A DNA stretch of 64,000 nucleotides from Streptomyces aculeolatus. GTDB taxonomy: Bacteria > Actinomycetota > Actinomycetes > Streptomycetales > Streptomycetaceae. Below the pieces are notes generated by a model. It ran no database searches. It was not told the origin of the DNA and saw nothing but the letters and a program-made list of their open reading frames with translations. Positions 18,185 through 26,124 of the stretch are shown one piece after another; position 1 is the stretch's first letter, and every line of letters starts with the position of its first letter. The translations under genes and the position numbers were made by a program. The stretch lies in the NCBI RefSeq assembly GCF_020400605.1, contig NZ_JAINRD010000018.1, positions 1-64,000 on the forward strand, written 5' to 3'.

Positions 18185-18241
18185 ATGTCGAACTACGTGA
18201 GTACTGCAAGCGTTCGGGGGGCGCGCGCCCCGCGCCGATGA
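18185..18241 (+). CDS. 18-aa leader peptide ORF overlapping the methylase start
   Basis: ATG at 18185 opens the frame MSNYVSTASVRGARAPRR, ending in TGA at 18239-18241. Its stop overlaps the ATG of the methylase gene (ATGA at 18238-18241). Together with the predicted transcription start on its own ATG, it looks like a leaderless coupling ORF that delivers ribosomes to the methylase, which has no clear Shine-Dalgarno of its own. The peptide has no recognisable function. Confidence 0.4.
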   Translation: MSNYVSTASVRGARAPRR

Positions 18242-18792
18242 GCGCCCGCCCGGGGGTCCGCCGGGCCGGCAGGGACGCGCCGGCCATCCGCACCCGCACA
18301 CCCCGCGAGCTGAAGCGCAGCCGCCGCCCCCGCGCCCACTCCTGCTGGGACCACCTCTACGCCGCCCCGCTCTGGCCGCTCCACGGCGCCAACCTCGGTA
18401 CGCTCCTGCGCACCTGCGACGCCGTCGGCGCCTGCCTCGTCGTGCCCCGCTTCCCCTGGGTGCCCGAGGCGCTGGCCCGCGGCAACACCCTGCGCCGCCC
18501 GGTCTGCGTGCACTGGACCGGCGACCCGCTGCGCTGGCTGGAGCGGCAGCGCGCCGCGGGCAAGTCCGTCCTCGGCGTCGAACTCGCCGACGAGGCCGTG
18601 CGCCTGGCCGACCTGCCGGCCGCGCGCCGCGCCACGGTGATGGTCCTCGGCCACGAGCAGCACGGCATCCCGCCGGACGCGCTCGACTATCTCGACGAGG
18701 CCGTCGAGATACCCATGGTCGGCACCGGCGCCAGCCTCAACGTCGCCGTGGCCGGCTCCCTCGTCCTCTACCGGCTGGCCGGGCTGCTGTGA
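18238..18792 (+). CDS. SpoU/TrmH-family (SPOUT) RNA methyltransferase
   Basis: 184 aa with the three SPOUT knot motifs in order: NLGTLLRTCDAVGA (motif 1), VLGHEQHGIP (motif 2) and IPMVGTGASLNVAVAGSLVL (motif 3, with the AdoMet loop). The family methylates 2'-O-ribose of tRNA or rRNA; the exact target cannot be assigned. It lacks the extra N-terminal domain of rRNA-specific RlmB-type enzymes. It overlaps an 18-codon leader upstream and the permease gene downstream (GTGA), so it lies in a small coupled operon. Confidence 0.82.
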   Translation: MSARPGVRRAGRDAPAIRTRTPRELKRSRRPRAHSCWDHLYAAPLWPLHGANLGTLLRTCDAVGACLVVPRFPWVPEALARGNTLRRPVCVHWTGDPLRWLERQRAAGKSVLGVELADEAVRLADLPAARRATVMVLGHEQHGIPPDALDYLDEAVEIPMVGTGASLNVAVAGSLVLYRLAGLL

Positions 18793-19511
18793 CCGGTGAC
18801 GCCCTGCTCATGGCCGGAGTGCTGCTGCTCGGCGCGTCCGTGCAGCGGCTCGCGGGCATCGGCCTCGCGCTGGTCGCCGGTCCGGCGCTGGCGCTGGTGC
18901 TCGGCCCGGCCGAGGGCGTCCGGCTCTCCAACGTCGCCGCCGGCGCCATCAGCGCGTTCGGGCTGGCCACCGTCTGGCGGCAGGTCAGGCCCGGCGCCAT
19001 GGTGCCGCTGCTGGCCGCCGCGATCTGCACGGTGCCGATCGGCGCCGTCACGGCCGCCCGGCTGCCCGCGCCCGTACTGCTGACCGGGATGGGCGCCATG
19101 GTCTGCGGCGCCGTGGGGCTCGTGATGGCCGGCGCCCGCGCCGAGTCCCTGCGCGGCAGGGGCGGGGCGGTCACGGCGGGCGCGGTCAGCGGCTTCATGA
19201 ACTCCTCGGCGGGCATCGGCGGCCCCGCCGTCTCGCTGTACGCCGTGAACGCGGGCTGGACCGTGCGGGAGTTCGTCCCGAACGCGCTGTTCTACGGCGT
19301 CGTCATCAACATCGTCTCGGTCACCGCCAAGGGGCCGCCGGACCTGGAGCCCGGCGCCTGGGCGCTGTGCGCCGCCGCCGTCGCGGCGGGCGCCCTCATC
19401 GGCCGCGCCCTCGGCGACCGGGTGCCCGAGGCGCCCGCGCGCCGGCTGGTGCTGATCCTCGGACTGGCCGGCGGCGCGGCGACGCTGACGAAGGGCCTCA
19501 TGGGCCTGTGA
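18789..19511 (+). CDS. TSUP (TauE/SafE) family permease
   Basis: 240 aa with seven to eight hydrophobic segments and two internally similar halves, typical of the TSUP family of sulfite/sulfonate or other small-anion exporters. Conserved-looking features are QRLAGIGLALVAGPAL near the N-terminus and NSSAGIGGPAVSLY at the start of the second half. GTG at 18789 overlaps the methylase stop, indicating co-translation. The substrate is not predictable. Confidence 0.8.
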   Translation: MTGDALLMAGVLLLGASVQRLAGIGLALVAGPALALVLGPAEGVRLSNVAAGAISAFGLATVWRQVRPGAMVPLLAAAICTVPIGAVTAARLPAPVLLTGMGAMVCGAVGLVMAGARAESLRGRGGAVTAGAVSGFMNSSAGIGGPAVSLYAVNAGWTVREFVPNALFYGVVINIVSVTAKGPPDLEPGAWALCAAAVAAGALIGRALGDRVPEAPARRLVLILGLAGGAATLTKGLMGL

Positions 19512-19649
19512 CGTGGCGCCGTTCTGCGGCACCGTACGGCGGCACCCTCGCCGGTTCCCGTGTGCTGCCCGCGGGGGCCGCATGCCCGCCCGCCGCCGAC
19601 GCGGCGACCGCGGTGCCACACCTCCCGGCGGGAGGGGAGCCCGGCGCGG

Positions 19650-19690
19650 GCCGGGCCCCGCTCACCGCGGTGCGGCGGACGGGGCCCGGC
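19650..19690. terminator. Hairpin between the convergent TSUP and tex genes
   Basis: GCCGGGCCCCG (19650-19660) pairs perfectly with CGGGGCCCGGC (19680-19690). A second small stem, CCTCCCG/CGGGAGG, lies at 19621-19635. The 208-bp gap otherwise shows no convincing gene. Confidence 0.5.
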
Positions 19691-19719
19691 GGGTGCTCGC
19701 TCCGGTGGCCGTGCAGCGA

Positions 19720-22233
19720 TCAGCGCTTGCCGCGGCGGCCGTTGCCACCGCCACCGCCACCGCCGCTGCCCCGGCCACCGCCGCCGAGCAGACCGGCGCG
19801 GCGCAGCGCGTCCGCCATCTCGCTGTTCTGCGGCTGCGCCTCGCGCCGCCGACCGCCGCCACCACCGCCACCGCCGCCGCGCTGCCGTCCGCCTCCGCCG
19901 CCCTGGCCGCCCTGACCAGCGCCGCCCTGGCCGCCGCCGCCCTGGCCGCCGCCCCGCTGCCGCGGCGGGCCCTGCCGGTCGCGCTCGCGCCCGCCGCCCC
20001 GGCCGCCGCCGCCCGCCGGCTTGCCCGGCTCGTCGTCCAGCCGCAGCGTCAGCGAGATCCGCTTCCGCGGCACGTCCACGTCCAGCACCTTCACCTTCAC
20101 GATGTCGCCGGGCTTGGCGACCTCGCGCGGATCCTTCACGAACGTCTTCGACATCGCCGACACGTGCACCAGCCCGTCCTGGTGCACGCCCACGTCGACG
20201 AACGCCCCGAACGCGGCCACGTTCGTCACGACGCCCTCCAGCACCATCCCCTGCTGCAGGTCGCCGATCTTCTCCACGCCTTCCTTGAACACCGCCGTCC
20301 GGAACGCCGGCCGCGGGTCGCGCCCCGGCTTCTCCAGCTCCTTGAGGATGTCCGTCACCGTCGGCAGCCCGAAGCGCTCGTCCGTGAAGTCCTGCGGCTT
20401 CAGCGACCGCAGCGTCCGCGTGTCACCGATCAGCGCCGCCACCTCCGCGCCGCCCGCCTTCACCATCCGCCGCACCACCGGGTACGCCTCGGGGTGCACG
20501 CCGGAGGCGTCCAGCGGGTCGTCGCCGCCGCGGATGCGCAGGAAGCCCGCGCACTGCTCGAACGCCTTCGGCCCGAGCCGCGGCACGTCCTTCAGGGCAA
20601 CGCGGCTCGTGAACGGCCCGTTGGAGTCGCGGTGCGCCACGATGTTCTCCGCGAGCCCCGCGCCGATGCCGGAGACCCGCGCCAGCAGCGGCGCCGAGGC
20701 GGTGTTGAGGTCGACGCCCACGCCGTTGACGCAGTCCTCCACGACCGCGTCCAGGGAGCGCGACAGCTTCGCCTCCGACAGGTCGTGCTGGTACTGGCCG
20801 ACGCCGATCGACTTCGGGTCGATCTTCACCAGCTCGGCCAGCGGGTCCTGCAGCCGCCGCGCGATGGACACCGCGCCGCGCAGCGACACGTCCAGCTCGG
20901 GCAGCTCCTGCGAGGCGAACGCGGACGCCGAGTACACCGACGCGCCGGCCTCCGAGACCATCACCTTCGTCAGCTTCAGCTCGGGCTGCGCGGCGATCAG
21001 GTCGGCGGCCAGCTTGTCGGTCTCCCGTGAGCCCGTGCCGTTGCCGATGGCGACCAGCTCCACCGCGTGCACGCGCGCCAGTTCGGCCAGGACGGTCAGC
21101 GACTCGTCCCACTTGCGGTGCGGCGCGTGCGGATAGACCGTCGCGGTGGCGGCGACCTTGCCGGTCGCGTCCACGACAGCGACCTTCACGCCCGTACGCA
21201 GCCCGGGGTCCAGGCCCAGCGTGGCGCGCGTGCCCGCCGGCGCGGCCAGCAGCAGGTCCCGCAGGTTGGCGGCGAAGACGTCCACCGCCTGGTCCTCGGC
21301 GGCCGTCCGCAGCCGCAGCCGCAGGTCGATGCCGAGGTGCACCAGGATGCGCGTGCGCCACGCCCAGCGCACCGTCTCGGCGAGCCAGGTGTCGGCGGGC
21401 CGGCCCCGGTTCTCCACCCCGAACCGCGCCGCGATGGCGCGCTCGTACGCCGACGGGCCCTCCTGCTCCGCCTCCGCGGGCGCATCGGGCTCCAGCGCGA
21501 GGTCGAGGACCTCCTCCTTCTCGCCGCGGAAGAGGGCGAGGATCCGGTGCGAGGGCAGGTCGGTCAGCGGCTCGGCGAAGTCGAAATAGTCGGAGAACTT
21601 CGCGCCCGCCTCCTCCTTGCCCTCGCGCACCTTTGCGGCCGCGCGGCCGTGCGTCCACATCCGCTCGCGCAGCTCGCCGATCAGGTCGGCGTCCTCGCCG
21701 AACCGCTCGGTGAGGATCGCCCGCGCGCCCTCCAGGGCCGCGGCCGGGTCGGCCACGCCCTTGTCGGCGTCCACGAACGCCGTGGCCGCCGCGAGCGGCA
21801 CCACCGACGGATCGGTGAGCAGCCCGTCCGCCAGCGGCTCCAGACCGGCCTCGCGAGCGATCTGCGCCTTCGTCCGCCGCTTCGGCTTGTACGGCAGGTA
21901 GACGTCCTCCAGCCGCGCCTTGGAGTCGGCGGCGCGGATCTGCGCCTCCAACTCCTCGGTCAGCTTGCCCTGCCCGCGCACGGACTCCAGGATCGCCGCC
22001 CGCCGCTCCTCCAGCTCCCGCAGATAGCGCAGCCGCTCCTCCGCCGTGCGCAACTGGGCGTCGTCGAGCATCTCCGTCGCCTCTTTGCGGTAGCGGGCGA
22101 TGAACGGCACGGTGGCGCCGTCGTCGAGCAGCCGCACCGCCGCAGTGATCTGCCGCTCGCGTACGCCGAGCTCCTCGGCGATCCTGGCCTCAATCGATAC
22201 CGACGCCGTCACGTCCGCCCCGCTTTCTGTCAT
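19720..22233 (-). CDS. tex: Tex-family transcriptional accessory / RNA-binding protein
   Basis: 837 aa from ATG 22233. Standard Tex order: N-terminal helical/HTH part (ATVPFIARYRKEATEMLDD), YqgF-like RNase-H fold (TLGLDPGLRTGVKVAVVD), helix-hairpin-helix region (NTASAPLLARVSGIGAGLA) and an S1 domain (GMVLEGVVTNVAAFGAFVDV) at about residues 660-730. Tex binds nucleic acid and affects transcription or RNA processing. Unusually, the last 100 residues are a Gly/Arg/Gln-rich tail interrupted by one ordered stretch (NSEMADALRRAGLL). An extended upstream reading frame exists but contains no Tex homology, so 22233 is preferred. Confidence 0.92.
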   Translation of the reverse strand: MTESGADVTASVSIEARIAEELGVRERQITAAVRLLDDGATVPFIARYRKEATEMLDDAQLRTAEERLRYLRELEERRAAILESVRGQGKLTEELEAQIRAADSKARLEDVYLPYKPKRRTKAQIAREAGLEPLADGLLTDPSVVPLAAATAFVDADKGVADPAAALEGARAILTERFGEDADLIGELRERMWTHGRAAAKVREGKEEAGAKFSDYFDFAEPLTDLPSHRILALFRGEKEEVLDLALEPDAPAEAEQEGPSAYERAIAARFGVENRGRPADTWLAETVRWAWRTRILVHLGIDLRLRLRTAAEDQAVDVFAANLRDLLLAAPAGTRATLGLDPGLRTGVKVAVVDATGKVAATATVYPHAPHRKWDESLTVLAELARVHAVELVAIGNGTGSRETDKLAADLIAAQPELKLTKVMVSEAGASVYSASAFASQELPELDVSLRGAVSIARRLQDPLAELVKIDPKSIGVGQYQHDLSEAKLSRSLDAVVEDCVNGVGVDLNTASAPLLARVSGIGAGLAENIVAHRDSNGPFTSRVALKDVPRLGPKAFEQCAGFLRIRGGDDPLDASGVHPEAYPVVRRMVKAGGAEVAALIGDTRTLRSLKPQDFTDERFGLPTVTDILKELEKPGRDPRPAFRTAVFKEGVEKIGDLQQGMVLEGVVTNVAAFGAFVDVGVHQDGLVHVSAMSKTFVKDPREVAKPGDIVKVKVLDVDVPRKRISLTLRLDDEPGKPAGGGGRGGGRERDRQGPPRQRGGGQGGGGQGGAGQGGQGGGGGRQRGGGGGGGGGRRREAQPQNSEMADALRRAGLLGGGGRGSGGGGGGGNGRRGKR

Positions 22234-22316
22234 CTGTGGCGGAGTGCATTGTGGCAGGTCCGACTGACAGCCGGGCGCGCGGCGGGAGGTGTCCCGGTCG
22301 TCCGGCGGGTCGCAAC

Positions 22317-22361
22317 GGCCCGGGGCACGTTCCCGACTGTGGCGGGAAAGCGCCCCGGGCC
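22317..22361 (-). terminator. Long bipartite hairpin after the LPFR small gene
   Basis: GGCCCGGGGC (22317-22326) pairs perfectly with GCCCCGGGCC (22352-22361), and an inner TTCCCG/CGGGAA pair (22330-22335 with 22343-22348) extends the stem. It lies just downstream of the small minus-strand gene and before tex, so it probably ends that transcript. Confidence 0.65.
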
Positions 22362-22376
22362 TGGCCCGGACCGGGG

Positions 22377-22514
22377 TCAGACGGCGCGGCGGCGGGGCCT
22401 CCGGCCGCCGCGCGACGCGCCGCCGAACAGACGGGCGACAAGTCGGAAGGGAAGCGTCACGATCGTGGCAAGGGCGCCGCCGATCATGCGCAGGATGTCG
22501 GCGATGGCTCGCAT
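22377..22514 (-). CDS. Small LPFR-motif protein (45 aa)
   Basis: ATG at 22514 with a strong GAGGAGG ribosome site. The peptide has an amphipathic or hydrophobic N-terminal helix (ILRMIGGALATIVTL), then LPFRLVARLFGGAS and an Arg-rich tail ending RRPRRRAV. Short proteins with this LPFR core and a basic tail are familiar in Streptomyces, with no known function. The composition suggests a membrane-surface-associated peptide. The good ribosome site, high third-position GC and dedicated terminator support it as a real gene. Confidence 0.7.
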   Translation of the reverse strand: MRAIADILRMIGGALATIVTLPFRLVARLFGGASRGGRRPRRRAV

Positions 22515-22602
22515 GACTGTCCTCCTCGCTGCTCGGGTCGAGAGCTGCGAGTAGCCCGCCGCGGCGTTGCGTAAACACCGCCGCGCGGCCCGGCCGAGCG
22601 CC

Positions 22603-23466
22603 TCAGTCCTTGCCGAAGATGTCCTTGGGCATCGCCCCTGCGGCCAGCGCGGCCGCGGTGAAACCGGTGGCCAGCTCGGTCAGCCGGGCCACGCCCGCGG
22701 CGCCCAGCCGCGCGTACGGCGCGAGGTCCACCCGGTCCGTCTCGTCCTCCAGCCCCTTGCGCAGGGCCGTCCCCGCCTCCGTCAGCTCGCCGTCCGCGGC
22801 GAGCAGCCCGCGGGCCCGCAGCCGCTCCTGCGCGTCCGCCCACTCCTCGGCCTCCCAGCCGCGCGAGTACCGGGCGAACTCCGGTGTGAAGCCGAAGCCG
22901 GACGCGGTGTGGGTGATCTGCGACTCCAGCCCGTCGAGCCCGGCGTGGGCCAGCACCGCGTTGTGGCTGTCGCCGCGGTGCTCGCGCAGTTGGGTGGCGG
23001 CGTGCCAGAGCACCAGGTGCGGCGCGTCCGGCACCGGCTGCCCGGCCTCGACCGCGTACAGCATCCGCCCGGCGCGCTCGCCGCCCGCCGCCGCACGCTG
23101 CGCCAGCTCCGCGGCCTCGGCCAGCTCCGGGGAGGCGATCGCCTCCTCACCCAGCAGTCGCCGCAGCACGGCGTCGGCGACGCGCAGCCGGGCCGCCAGC
23201 ACCGTGGCCGGGTCCGCGGTCGTCCACGCGGCGGGCAGGTACCGCGCGGCCAGGCGGTGGCTGTAGTTGTAGAAGGCGGCGGCCACCGCGCCGGGTCCGA
23301 CGGGGCCCATGGCGGCGGACCTGGCGGTGAAGTACGCGCCGTGCCAGTCGTCGATGCCGATGCCCGCGAACTCCTCGGTGAACTCCGGCGCGAAGTAGAT
23401 CGCCGAGTGCAGCGGGTTGAGGACCTGGTGGCAGCGGCGGGCGGCGCGCGGCGGGAGTGACGTCAT
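22603..23466 (-). CDS. SCO6745-family (SalK-like) protein
   Basis: 287 aa. It starts with MTSLPPRAARRCHQVLNPLH and continues with YFAPEFTEEFAGIGIDDWHGAYFTAR split by short turns, the pattern of the SCO6745 family (sometimes called SalK). It is mostly helical, with a winged-helix-like segment near the C-terminus (RLRARGLLAADGELTEAGTAL) that resembles a degenerate MarR/HTH unit. The biochemical function is unknown. It lies alone between the LPFR gene and the divergent GlxA regulator. Confidence 0.75.
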   Translation of the reverse strand: MTSLPPRAARRCHQVLNPLHSAIYFAPEFTEEFAGIGIDDWHGAYFTARSAAMGPVGPGAVAAAFYNYSHRLAARYLPAAWTTADPATVLAARLRVADAVLRRLLGEEAIASPELAEAAELAQRAAAGGERAGRMLYAVEAGQPVPDAPHLVLWHAATQLREHRGDSHNAVLAHAGLDGLESQITHTASGFGFTPEFARYSRGWEAEEWADAQERLRARGLLAADGELTEAGTALRKGLEDETDRVDLAPYARLGAAGVARLTELATGFTAAALAAGAMPKDIFGKD

Positions 23467-23582
23467 GCGGCCAGGCTACTGAGCGCACGCTTAGCAAGAG
23501 AAGGGGGCGGCACGGGGGGATGGCAGGAAAGGTGGGATCTTCGTCATTGCTGCCGCACGCGCCCGGGGCCACGATGGAGCGC

Positions 23583-24533
23583 ATGGCAGCCCGCACCGTT
23601 CTCTTCGTGCTCTTCGACGACGTCCAGACCCTCGACCTCACCGGCCCGCTCGAGGTCTTCGCGGGCGCCGAGCGGGCCGCCCCCGGCACGTACGACATCC
23701 GCACGGCCTCCGCCGGCGGCGCCCCGGTGCGCTCGTCCTCCGGGCTCAGGCTGACGCCCGACGGCGGGCTGGCGGACGCCCCCGCGCCGCACACGCTCGT
23801 CGTCCCCGGGGGCTACGGCGCCCGCCGCCCGCAGCCGGACATCACCGCCTGGCTGCGCGACCGGGCGCCCCGCGCCCGGCGGGTGGTCTCCGTCTGCACC
23901 GGCGCGGAACTGCTCGCCGGCGCCGGGCTGCTGGACGGGCGCCGGGCCACGACCCACTGGGCGTACTGCGCCGAACTCGCCCGCCGCCACCCGGCCGTCG
24001 AGGTCGATCCCGATCCGATCTTCATCCGCGACGGCGACGTGGCCACCTCCGCCGGGGTCACCTCCGGCATCGACCTCGCGCTCGCCCTCGTCGAGGAGGA
24101 CCTGGGCCGCGACGTCGCGCTCCTCATCGCCCGCCACCTGGTCGTGTTCCTGCGCCGCCCGGGCAACCAGGCGCAGTTCAGCGCCCAGCTCGCCGCCCAG
24201 ACCGCGCAGCGGGAGCCGCTGCGCGAGGTCCAGCAGTGGATCGACGAACACCCCGGCGGCGACCTGTCCGTGGACGCACTCGCCGGCCGCGCCGGCCTCT
24301 CCCCGCGCCACTTCGCCCGCGCCTTCCGGGCCGAGACGGGCGTGCCGCCCGGACGGTACGTCGACGGCGTGCGGCTGGAGGCGGCCCGCCGGCTGCTGGA
24401 GGACAGCGCGTACGGCGTCGAGGAGGTCGCCCGGCACTGCGGCTACGGCACCCCGGAGTCGATGCGGCGCGCATTCGTCCGGGCCCTCGGCGCCTCGCCC
24501 GCCGAGTACCGCCGCCGCTTCGCCGCCGCCTGA
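23583..24533 (+). CDS. GlxA-family transcriptional regulator (DJ-1/PfpI domain plus AraC HTH)
   Basis: 316 aa. The N-terminal DJ-1/PfpI-like domain carries the elbow Cys C105 (VVSVCTGAELLAGAG). The C-terminal double HTH of the AraC family begins near residue 220 (LSVDALAGRAGLSPRHFARA and YGVEEVARHCGYGTPESMRR). In GlxA-type regulators the DJ-1 domain is thought to sense a small ligand. ATG at 23583 has GGAG just upstream; an ATG 9 nt earlier is an alternative. A stand-alone DJ-1/PfpI enzyme follows 43 nt later, and such pairs are common regulator-target arrangements. Confidence 0.88.
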   Translation: MAARTVLFVLFDDVQTLDLTGPLEVFAGAERAAPGTYDIRTASAGGAPVRSSSGLRLTPDGGLADAPAPHTLVVPGGYGARRPQPDITAWLRDRAPRARRVVSVCTGAELLAGAGLLDGRRATTHWAYCAELARRHPAVEVDPDPIFIRDGDVATSAGVTSGIDLALALVEEDLGRDVALLIARHLVVFLRRPGNQAQFSAQLAAQTAQREPLREVQQWIDEHPGGDLSVDALAGRAGLSPRHFARAFRAETGVPPGRYVDGVRLEAARRLLEDSAYGVEEVARHCGYGTPESMRRAFVRALGASPAEYRRRFAAA

Positions 24534-24576
24534 ACCCGCCCCACCACCCGCGCAGAACCACCCCGGAAGAGGAGCC

Positions 24577-25224
24577 ATGCAGATCGCGATCCTGCTCTAC
24601 GACGGCCTCACCGCCCTCGACGCCGTCGGCCCGTACGAGATCCTCGCGCGGCTCGGCGGCGCCGAGACCGTCACGGTCGCCGCCGCCCGCGGCCCGGTCG
24701 CCAACGACGTCGGCAGCCTCACCATGGTCGCCGAGGCCGCGCTGGACGAGGTCCCGAGCCCGCAGATCGTCGTCGTCCCCGGCGGTCCTGGCCAGGTCGC
24801 GCAGATGACCGACGGGCCGCTGCACGAGTGGCTGCGGGCCGTGGACGAGCACACGCTGTGGACCACGTCCGTCTGCACCGGCTCGCTGATCCTCGGCGCC
24901 GCCGGCCTGCTGCGCGGGCGCCGCGCCACCTCGCACTGGCTCGCCCTCGAACAGCTCGCCGCGCACGGCGCGCGACCGACCGGCGAACGGGTCGTCCTCG
25001 ACGGCAAGTACGTCACCGCCGCCGGCGTCTCCGCCGGCATCGACATGGCCCTGACCCTGGTCGGGCGGATCCAGGGGGACGCCATGGGACAGGCCGTCCA
25101 GCTCGCCACCGAGTACGACCCGCAGCCGCCCTACGACGCGGGGGCGCCGGAGAAGGCGCCGGCGGAGGTCGTCCGGCTGCTGCGCTCCCGCAGCCGGTTC
25201 GTCCTCGAAGGCGTACGGGAGTGA
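24577..25224 (+). CDS. DJ-1/PfpI-family protein, isonitrile-hydratase-like
   Basis: 215 aa single-domain DJ-1/PfpI protein. It has LYDGLTALDAVGPYEIL at the N-terminus (D15 near the active site) and the nucleophile elbow C100 in TSVCTGSLILGAAG, followed by RATSHW. This layout is that of isonitrile hydratase (InhA) and the enzymes most often paired with GlxA regulators. Hydration of an isonitrile or a glyoxalase-like activity are both possible. It is probably co-transcribed with the upstream regulator; an AGAGGAG site precedes the ATG. Confidence 0.8.
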   Translation: MQIAILLYDGLTALDAVGPYEILARLGGAETVTVAAARGPVANDVGSLTMVAEAALDEVPSPQIVVVPGGPGQVAQMTDGPLHEWLRAVDEHTLWTTSVCTGSLILGAAGLLRGRRATSHWLALEQLAAHGARPTGERVVLDGKYVTAAGVSAGIDMALTLVGRIQGDAMGQAVQLATEYDPQPPYDAGAPEKAPAEVVRLLRSRSRFVLEGVRE

Positions 25225-25251
25225 CTCCCCGGCGGGCCGGCGCGGCGGGGG

Positions 25252-26052
25252 TCAGACCGACCAGGTGAAGCGCGGCTCGCGGCGCTCCAGGAAGGCGGCG
25301 ACGCCCTCCGCCGTGTCCCCGGCCGCGCGCGCCTCCCGCGCCCAGCGCGCGATGCGCGCCGCGTCCGGGGACGCGGCCCCGCCGTCGGCGGGCGGGCCCC
25401 CGTCCCCGTACACCGGGGCCGTGTCGGCGAACTCCTTCGCCGCAGCCTGCGTGAGCTGCGAGCGGCGCGCCAGCACCGCGGTGAACTCCGCCACCCGCGC
25501 GCCGAGTTCCGCCGCGGGCAGTACCTCGTCCGCCAGGCCGGTGCGCAGCGCCCGCGCCGCGTCGACCAACTCGGCGGAGAACAGCAGGTACTTCGCCGTC
25601 GCCGGACCCACCAGCCGTACCAGCCGGCGGGTCGCGCCGGCCGGGTAGACGATGCCCAGCTTCGCCGGCGTGACCCCGAACAGCGCGTCGTCTGCGGCGA
25701 ACCGCAGGTCGCAGGCCGCCGCGAGCTGGCAGCCGCCGCCCACGCAGTGCCCGCGCACGGCGGCCAGCGCCGGCTTGGGGAAGGCGGCGAGCGCCTCCTC
25801 CGCGGCCTCGGCGAGACCCTGCGTGCCCTCGCTGCCCGCCCGCAGCGAGCCGATGTCGGCGCCCGCGCAGAACGTGCCGCCCGCGCCCGTGAGCACCAGC
25901 GCGCGCACCGCCCGGTCCGCCGCGAGTCCCGCCAGCAGCCCGGGCAGCGCGCGCCACATGTCCGGCGTCATCGCGTTGCGCTTGGCCGGGTTGCTGATGA
26001 CCACGGTCGCCACGCCGCCGTCGACGCCGCACCGCAGCTCGCCTTCGCTCAT
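25252..26052 (-). CDS. Enoyl-CoA hydratase/isomerase family protein
   Basis: 266 aa crotonase fold. The oxyanion-hole motifs are GAGGTFCAGADIGSL near residue 60 and RGHCVGGGCQLAAACDLRFA near residue 105. KLGIVYPAGATRRLVR follows where the catalytic acid is usually found; a Glu common in true hydratases is not obvious there, so the reaction could be hydration, isomerisation or another CoA-ester step. It is not linked to the beta-oxidation operon upstream and lies between convergent genes. Confidence 0.82.
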   Translation of the reverse strand: MSEGELRCGVDGGVATVVISNPAKRNAMTPDMWRALPGLLAGLAADRAVRALVLTGAGGTFCAGADIGSLRAGSEGTQGLAEAAEEALAAFPKPALAAVRGHCVGGGCQLAAACDLRFAADDALFGVTPAKLGIVYPAGATRRLVRLVGPATAKYLLFSAELVDAARALRTGLADEVLPAAELGARVAEFTAVLARRSQLTQAAAKEFADTAPVYGDGGPPADGGAASPDAARIARWAREARAAGDTAEGVAAFLERREPRFTWSV

Positions 26053-26124
26053 GACCGGCAGCTTCTCACGACCGGGCGCGCACCCCGGGACGGGCCGCGG
26101 GAGCCGTCCCTGCGCGCGCCCCGC

